Source of the DNA: Fimbriiglobus sp.
GTDB taxonomy: Bacteria > Planctomycetota > Planctomycetia > Gemmatales > Gemmataceae
Direction: 5' to 3'
Length of the DNA stretch: 9,827 nt
NCBI GenBank assembly: GCA_025352585.1
Contig: JANXTD010000015.1
Location: forward strand, 1 to 9,827
Both the position numbers and the translations under genes were made by a program. Of the stretch, positions 5,595 through 9,827 are shown one piece after another. Position 1 is the first letter of the stretch, and every line of letters starts with the position of its first letter. The notes beneath the pieces were generated by a model. It searched no databases. It was not told the DNA's origin and saw only the letters and a list, made by a program, of their open reading frames with translations.

Positions 5595-6753
5595 GAGCTA
5601 GTGCGACCGACTCGTAGAGGGGCGTCAAGACGTGCCGGTCAATCCAGCGGATGGCCGGGACGCACACCGCGTCGGCGAAGCCCCAGAGTTGCTGAGTCGT
5701 CGTCCCGACGAGCGGAAAGTCCGCCGCGCCCTGGAGCCGGGCGTACTCCCGCGGCGTCATCCAACGCATCCGCAGCACGCCCCGATCGGCGGCGACTACG
5801 ATCTGCTTGGCGCTCCCGCCTTTGGGCGTCCGCAGGCACCCGGCGAGGCCGTCGAACCGCACCTCGGCCCGTTGAGTGTGGTCACGAATCCGCCGGAAGA
5901 TGGTGCCGACCCACCGCTCGCCGGATCGGACGATCTCCTCGACGTGGCGACGGTGCAGGTCGCTCATCATCTCGGCGTGGCGTCGGACGTCCGCCTCCTC
6001 CCACCACGGCTGCCCGTCGTCGATGTCGATCACGTCCGACAACCGTTGGACACGAATTGGCGGTGGCGGCAGCCGGAGTGTCACCCACCCCGTCGAGAGT
6101 TCGAGCTTCGCTTTGAACTCCCGGATCCGACGCGGACGCAGCGGGGAGGAGTCGTCCGACGGCCAGAGCCGGCCCGGCGACGCGCCCTCTTCGGGCCGCA
6201 ACTCCGCGGCCACGCCTAACACGAAGACTCGGGGCCGGCTCTGGGGCGTGAAGTGGCACGCGTCCAGAACGATCACGTCGAGCCAGTAACCCAGGTCGGC
6301 GAGTCGTCGGGCCGCGAGGGCGAAGTCGCCGCCGCGGCGAGAACTCAGGAAGCCCGGCACGTTTTCCAAAAGCACGACCGACGGCTTACGGTCCCCCAAC
6401 GACTCCAAGACGTTGGCGAACCCGAAGAACGTCGAGGAGTGGAACCCGTCTACGAGCCCCCGGTAGTGCCCCGCGACACTCAGATCGATGCAGGGGAACG
6501 ACGCCGTGGCGAGGAACGGCCGCCCAGGAACCCGGCGTGTCACCTCGCCCGTGCCCCCCACGTCGCCGAGGTGGAAGTGGCCCGACGCCCCGAAGCGTGC
6601 GTCGTAAGCGTGCCGCTTCTTGGGGTCGATGTCGTTCGCGTAGACGCAGGACCAGCCCGACGCTTCGAGCCCCTCCCTCACCAAGCCGATGCCGGCGAAG
6701 AACTCGCAGAAGGTCTTGTCCCGCTCGTGGCTCGCCGTTGTCGCGTCGTGCAT
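5569..6753 (-). CDS. DNA (cytosine-5-)-methyltransferase
   Basis: This 394-aa enzyme should transfer a methyl group from S-adenosylmethionine to C5 of cytosine in a specific DNA sequence. The motifs run in canonical order: I, FCEFFAGIGLVREGL (15-29, AdoMet loop); II, ANDIDPKKR (39-47); IV, ASFPCIDLSVAG (84-95, catalytic C88); VI, LLENVPGF (128-135, E130); VIII, PQSRPRVFVLG (170-180); a target-recognition region of about 180-310; then TPKGGSAKQ; IX, MTPREYARLQG (332-342); and X, QLWGFADAVCVPAI (355-368). All key residues are present, so it is probably active. No endonuclease or Vsr gene is adjacent, so it looks solitary. The last residues (about VAATSWR) are read from DNA that, on the other strand, encodes the tail of a membrane-protein remnant. 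The ATG at 6751-6753 has no clear ribosome-binding site. The target sequence cannot be told from the protein. Confidence 0.93.
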   Translation of the reverse strand: MHDATTASHERDKTFCEFFAGIGLVREGLEASGWSCVYANDIDPKKRHAYDARFGASGHFHLGDVGGTGEVTRRVPGRPFLATASFPCIDLSVAGHYRGLVDGFHSSTFFGFANVLESLGDRKPSVVLLENVPGFLSSRRGGDFALAARRLADLGYWLDVIVLDACHFTPQSRPRVFVLGVAAELRPEEGASPGRLWPSDDSSPLRPRRIREFKAKLELSTGWVTLRLPPPPIRVQRLSDVIDIDDGQPWWEEADVRRHAEMMSDLHRRHVEEIVRSGERWVGTIFRRIRDHTQRAEVRFDGLAGCLRTPKGGSAKQIVVAADRGVLRMRWMTPREYARLQGAADFPLVGTTTQQLWGFADAVCVPAIRWIDRHVLTPLYESVALAPVAATSWR

Positions 6754-6994
6754 GCGTAGCCGCCGGTTGTCGCGAAAAGAGTTGGCGAGTGCAACATACC
6801 ATGTGCGACCCTGGAGTCGTCGCGGCGTCGAAAAAGCTGACGCCCTAAATGTGGCGCGTGGCCGAAGACTCAGTCACGATCGGGCGTCGTCCCTTCGACT
6901 GTCGTCCCCCGCTCGCCGGGCCGGCCGCGGAGTCGCTAGAACAGCACCACGATTCCCGAGGCGGAGACTCTCGAACCTCAAGGTGAGGAGTACC
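6754..6994. other. Divergent intergenic region between methyltransferase and DUF695 genes
   Basis: This 241-base region must hold the promoters of both divergent genes. I find only a weak hairpin (ggcgtc 6824-6829 with gacgcc 6839-6844, loop gaaaaagct). No convincing -35/-10 pair, no small gene and no repeat were seen. Confidence 0.4.
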
Positions 6995-7438
6995 GTGGAC
7001 TATCAGGTCACCATCCCGGAAGAAGTCTTCACGATTCTGACTTGGCAGAACGAAGGCCTCCCGGCGATTGGCGTCGTCAACCAATCCCTCGCGAAGTTCG
7101 AGCCGAAAGCCGCGTTTGGGTGGCACCTGTCGATCGTCGTCGATTGCGTCAACCTCGCCGACCAGGGCATGCCGACTCCCGACGAGCGTCAGGCACTCGA
7201 CCAATTTGGCGACGACCTCGACGACGGGTTGAAAGCAGACGGTAACGCCCTGTTCTTGGCGCGAATTACGTGGAACGGCACCCGCCAGTTCCTCTACCGC
7301 GTTTACGACCCAGGGGTCGCGAACCGGTACCTCATGTCCGTCATTGATGGCAAGCGACAGGCGCGGGAATTCGACTTCCGCATGGAGCAGGATCCGGCGT
7401 GGGGGTTCGCCGCGTACTACTTCCGCGCGTCGGGCTAA
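6995..7438 (+). CDS. DUF695 domain protein
   Basis: This 147-aa cytoplasmic protein resembles the DUF695 family (assignment from memory of the pattern). Visible features are VVNQSLAKF (27-35) and the strand FGWHLSIVVDC (41-51). The block GMPTPDERQALDQFGDDLDD (58-77) is followed by DGNALFLARITWNGTRQFL (82-100) and YRVYDPGVANRYL (101-113). The ending is the acidic/aromatic stretch FDFRMEQDPAWGFAAYYF (126-143). The molecular function of DUF695 is unknown. I chose the GTG at 6995 because GAGGAG lies at 6985-6990, a short 4-base spacer; an in-frame GTG at 6983 would add four residues (VRST) and cannot be excluded. Third codon positions include more A/T than in mdh, psuG or the PEP-CTERM genes, suggesting it arrived with the methyltransferase. 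It ends 10 bases before the convergent barrel gene. Confidence 0.72.
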   Translation: MDYQVTIPEEVFTILTWQNEGLPAIGVVNQSLAKFEPKAAFGWHLSIVVDCVNLADQGMPTPDERQALDQFGDDLDDGLKADGNALFLARITWNGTRQFLYRVYDPGVANRYLMSVIDGKRQAREFDFRMEQDPAWGFAAYYFRASG

Positions 7439-7448
7439 CAAGACGCTT

Positions 7449-8504
7449 TCAGAACGGGATCAGCAGCCACGCCGACAGGTAGCCGCCGGGGGCCACGTCG
7501 ACGCGGTCGGACTTGTAGTTCAACGCACTGCGGCCGACGCCGAAGTTGCGGTCGAAGGCGTAGCCGCCGCTCAGGTCTAGCGTCACCCGCGACGCCACGT
7601 CGATGCGCACGCCGCCGAACAGCCGCTTCTCCTGGCGGAAGAACAACTCGCGGCGCTCCGGGCGGTCGCGCAAGAAGTAGCCGTCGTTGTCCCAGTCGAA
7701 GCCGCCGTAGACCTGGAAGCCGTCGCGCGGCTCCCACGTCACCTGCGAGTGGATCAGCGTGATCGGCCGGTAGTTGAACTCGAAGCGCCAGTCGTCCGCG
7801 AACCGCCACAGCACACTGAACGGGATGCCCAAACTCAGCCGCAAGTCGGGGTCGGGGTTGTACTCGTAGGAGAGGCCCGGAATCGGGAACGGCAAGATGC
7901 TGTTCGGCGAGTAGATCACGCCGAAGTTCCAGTAGTCCCCCTGCGCCGCGGCCGGCACGCGGACGAAGCCGACGAGGCCGAAGTTCAGCGAGTCGAAGCC
8001 GCTGAACGGGTGGTCGCTCGGCGAGCCGAACTTGGGGATCACGCCAACACTCACCCCGTCCTCGAAGCGGTGGATGTACGCCAGGCTGACGTTGAGGTCC
8101 CACAGATTGCGCGGGAACGGCCGGCCGCTGTCGGGCAGCGTGAGGCCGTGGGTCTGGAAGTGCAGGTTCTTGACCTGCACCGACGCCGCGACGATGTCGG
8201 CCTTCTCCAACACGATCGGGATCGGCACGTCGAGCGACTGTTGGACGAGGCCCAGGTCTTGGCCGCGGTTCTTCGCCGCACGCTCCGGGTACCACCAGAC
8301 GCGGTAGCGGGGGGCGCGGTTGTCGTCGCGGGAAATGCCCGGCCCCTGCGGCCACGACCCCGGCTCGCGCGTGGTGCGCGGCAGAGGCTCGGGGAACAGC
8401 GGGTCGGGCGGGGGGTCACGCGGCGAGTCGCGCGGCGGCAGTTCCTGCGCCCCCGCCGTCGCCGCGATCAGCAGCCCCGCGAACACTCCCAACGCCCAAC
8501 GCAC
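7449..8504 (-). CDS. Outer-membrane beta-barrel protein (DUF6268-like)
   Basis: This 351-aa exported protein has a signal peptide (MRWALGVFAGLLIAATAGAQ; cleavage near residues 19-20) and a Pro/Arg/Asp-rich segment (22-66, ELPPRDSPRDPPPDP...). Alternating-hydrophobicity strands follow to the end: LWDLNVSLAYIHRF, GVSVGVIPKFG, LNFGLVGFVRV, YWNFGVIYSPN, WRFEFNYRPITLIHSQVTW, FQVYGGFDWDNDGYF, LFGGVRIDVASRVTLDLSGG. It finishes with an aromatic residue (YLSAWLLIPF), as outer-membrane barrels usually do. The pattern resembles the DUF6268 barrel family frequent in planctomycetes; the cargo, if any, is unknown. The GTG at 8502-8504 follows a GGAGGG site about 6-7 bases upstream. It is convergent with the DUF695 gene and divergent from psuG. 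Confidence 0.82.
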   Translation of the reverse strand: MRWALGVFAGLLIAATAGAQELPPRDSPRDPPPDPLFPEPLPRTTREPGSWPQGPGISRDDNRAPRYRVWWYPERAAKNRGQDLGLVQQSLDVPIPIVLEKADIVAASVQVKNLHFQTHGLTLPDSGRPFPRNLWDLNVSLAYIHRFEDGVSVGVIPKFGSPSDHPFSGFDSLNFGLVGFVRVPAAAQGDYWNFGVIYSPNSILPFPIPGLSYEYNPDPDLRLSLGIPFSVLWRFADDWRFEFNYRPITLIHSQVTWEPRDGFQVYGGFDWDNDGYFLRDRPERRELFFRQEKRLFGGVRIDVASRVTLDLSGGYAFDRNFGVGRSALNYKSDRVDVAPGGYLSAWLLIPF

Positions 8505-8647
8505 GCCGCACCCTCCGGGACTGCGGGGCGTGTACCCCGACCCCCCGCGGCGGGCAAGTCGAGGTTGCCGCGCGGATTTCGTCGTGTCCCCCGGCGGCCC
8601 CGCGGGTTACACTGCACGCCCCTCTCAGTTCTCGCGGAGGTAGCCCG

Positions 8648-9568
8648 ATGGCGATGATCCCGGACTGGTTGACGTGCGCCGACGAGGTCGCCGCGGCGTT
8701 GACCGCGCACAAGCCCGTCGTCGCGCTCGAATCGACGCTCATCTGCCACGGCCTGCCGTGGCCCGCCAACTTCGAGACGGCCCGCAAGGCCGAGGCGACC
8801 GTCCGCGAGGCCGGCGCGACCCCGGCGACCATCGCCGTGATCGACGGCCGCCCGACCGTGGGGCTGAGCCTTGACGAACTCGAAATGTTGGCCAAGGCCA
8901 AGGGCGTGATGAAGGCGAGCCGGCGCGACCTGAGCGTCGCGGTGGGGTTGCACCGCACCGCCGCGACGACGGTGTCGGCGACGATGGCGTTAGCGTACGC
9001 CGTCGGCATCCGCGTCTTCGCCACCGGCGGCATCGGCGGGGCGCACCCGCGCACCGACGCCGGGATGCCGCTGGACATCTCCGCCGACATCACGGAGCTG
9101 TCGCGCACGTCGGTGCTGGTGGTGTGCGCCGGGGCCAAGAGTATCCTCGACGTGCCGCAAACGCTGGAGTTGTTGGAGACGTTCGGCGTGCCGGTGCTGG
9201 GCTACCGCACCGACGAGTTCCCGGCGTTCTACGTCGGCGGCGGCGGCGGCCCGGTGTCGTGCCGCGTCGAGAGTGCCCGCGAGGCCGCCGACATCTTCGC
9301 CGCGCACCTCCGCCTCGGCGGCCGCGGCGCGCTGCTGGCCCAGCGGCTCGACGACGACGTGGCGGTGCCGCCGGAGGTCTTCAACACGGCGATGAAGCAG
9401 GCCCAGGCCGAGGCGAAGGCGCAGGCCGTCGTCGGCTCGAAGTTGACGCCGTACATGCTCTCAAGGCTCGCCGAGTTGACCGTCGGCCAGACGCTCATGG
9501 CCAACCAGGCGCTAATCGTCTCGAACGCCCGCCTCGCCGCCGAGACGGCGGTCTGCCTGATGCGGTAG
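8648..9568 (+). CDS. psuG: Pseudouridine-5'-phosphate glycosidase
   Basis: This 306-aa enzyme should split pseudouridine 5'-phosphate into uracil and ribose 5-phosphate (reversibly), the second step of pseudouridine breakdown. Family motifs are complete: VALESTLICHGLPWPAN (25-41, with E28), KASRRDL (89-95), FATGGIGGAH (124-133), the metal-binding aspartates in LDISADITEL (142-151, D147), and the catalytic lysine in AGAKSILDVPQTLE (161-174, K164). The end has TVGQTLMANQALIVSNARLAAE (278-299). By family knowledge it is a cytoplasmic Mn-dependent trimer. The ATG at 8648 follows GGAGG (8636-8640) by 7 bases. A TACACT box at 8608-8613 is a weak -10 candidate. The usual partner, the sugar kinase PsuK, is not in the window. 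Confidence 0.95.
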   Translation: MAMIPDWLTCADEVAAALTAHKPVVALESTLICHGLPWPANFETARKAEATVREAGATPATIAVIDGRPTVGLSLDELEMLAKAKGVMKASRRDLSVAVGLHRTAATTVSATMALAYAVGIRVFATGGIGGAHPRTDAGMPLDISADITELSRTSVLVVCAGAKSILDVPQTLELLETFGVPVLGYRTDEFPAFYVGGGGGPVSCRVESAREAADIFAAHLRLGGRGALLAQRLDDDVAVPPEVFNTAMKQAQAEAKAQAVVGSKLTPYMLSRLAELTVGQTLMANQALIVSNARLAAETAVCLMR

Positions 9569-9694
9569 AGGCCCGGCGAAATACGTCCGGCAATTCGCCC
9601 GACGGGTGTCGATCCGGCCCGCCGCCGATCGACTTCAAGGGAGAGCCTGGCCGCCGAGGTCGGGCGTACCGCGAAACTCGACGGAGACGTTACG

Positions 9695-9827
9695 ATGCGA
9701 TTCATGGTGCTGGTCAAAGCGCAAGCGAAGTCCGAAGCCGGCGTGATGCCGAGCGAGCAAGTGCTCACGGCGATGGGCAAGTTCAATGAGGAACTCGTCG
9801 CGGCCGGCGTGCTGCTCGCCGCCGAGG
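9695..9827 (+). CDS. YciI/DGPF-family protein, 3' end outside window
   Basis: The ATG at 9695-9697 has GGAG at 9683-9686, 8 bases upstream, and the frame is open to the window end (44 codons). The product begins MRFMVLVKAQAKSEAGVMPS and continues with EQVLTAMGKFNEELVAAGVL. This matches the start of YCII-related (DGPF) proteins: a ferredoxin-like fold with a first strand MRFMVLVKA, then a helix containing 'MGKFNEELVAAGVLL'. The role of these proteins is unknown, but many sit next to an ECF (ECF42-type) sigma factor gene, which would lie just beyond the window. The diagnostic DGPF motif itself is not reached. The 126-base gap from psuG has no clear terminator. Confidence 0.82.
   Translation, partial: MRFMVLVKAQAKSEAGVMPSEQVLTAMGKFNEELVAAGVLLAAE

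Noticed and set aside
5595..6116. Continuation of the membrane-protein frame across the methyltransferase
   Set aside because: It is antisense to methyltransferase motifs, with Arg/Pro/Ser-rich translation and no domain; treated as read-through of a truncated gene.
5601..6810. 8-base direct repeat gtgcgacc at 5601-5608 and 6803-6810 as insertion target duplication
   Set aside because: Eight bases recur easily by chance in GC-rich DNA, the right copy is not at a clear gene boundary, and no transposase or integrase is present.
1..9827. CRISPR array, tRNA, rRNA or riboswitch
   Set aside because: No regularly spaced repeats, no tRNA-like cloverleaf with CCA region, and no rRNA-like conserved stretch was recognised by eye.

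Overview
This is GC-rich DNA that looks like a planctomycete chromosome, most likely family Gemmataceae. That assignment is an inference from gene content. The window has a DUF1559 protein with the H-X9-DG tail motif, two PEP-CTERM exported proteins, a DUF6268-type outer-membrane barrel, and a palindromic intergenic repeat. No rRNA, tRNA, CRISPR array, transposase or integrase was seen.

Layout. (1) 1-663: the 3' two thirds of a DUF1559 gene on the + strand. Its stop codon directly abuts the stop codon of a 56-aa two-helix membrane protein on the - strand (664-834), which lies 64 bases downstream of malate dehydrogenase (899-1927, -). (2) A cytoplasmic zinc-ribbon/HEVGH metallopeptidase gene (2109-3236, -) is bracketed by two copies of the same inverted repeat (2002-2088 and 3301-3375). 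(3) 3498-4837: two tandem PEP-CTERM paralogues of exactly the same length, about 63% identical over their cores and closed by a strong intrinsic terminator. (4) 4961-5594: a two-gene unit made of an unrecognised 114-aa protein and a short coiled-coil protein. The transmembrane half expected after the coiled coil lies in another frame, and its 3' end runs antisense into the next gene. (5) 5569-7438: a solitary DNA cytosine-5 methyltransferase (-) and a divergent DUF695 protein (+). Their third codon positions look less GC-biased than their neighbours, so this is the most accessory-looking part of the window. (6) 7449-8504: the outer-membrane barrel (-). (7) 8648-9568: pseudouridine-5'-phosphate glycosidase (+). 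(8) 9695-9827: the start of a YciI/DGPF-family gene that runs off the window.

The genes do not form one pathway. Malate dehydrogenase (TCA cycle) and PsuG (pseudouridine salvage) are housekeeping. The DUF1559, PEP-CTERM and barrel proteins belong to the exported or cell-envelope repertoire. The methyltransferase, the broken coiled-coil/membrane gene and DUF695 form a small variable patch. No complete new system is evident. The observations most worth a second look are the paired palindromic repeats, the frameshifted or overlapping coiled-coil/membrane gene at the methyltransferase 3' end, and the small membrane protein whose stop abuts that of the DUF1559 gene.
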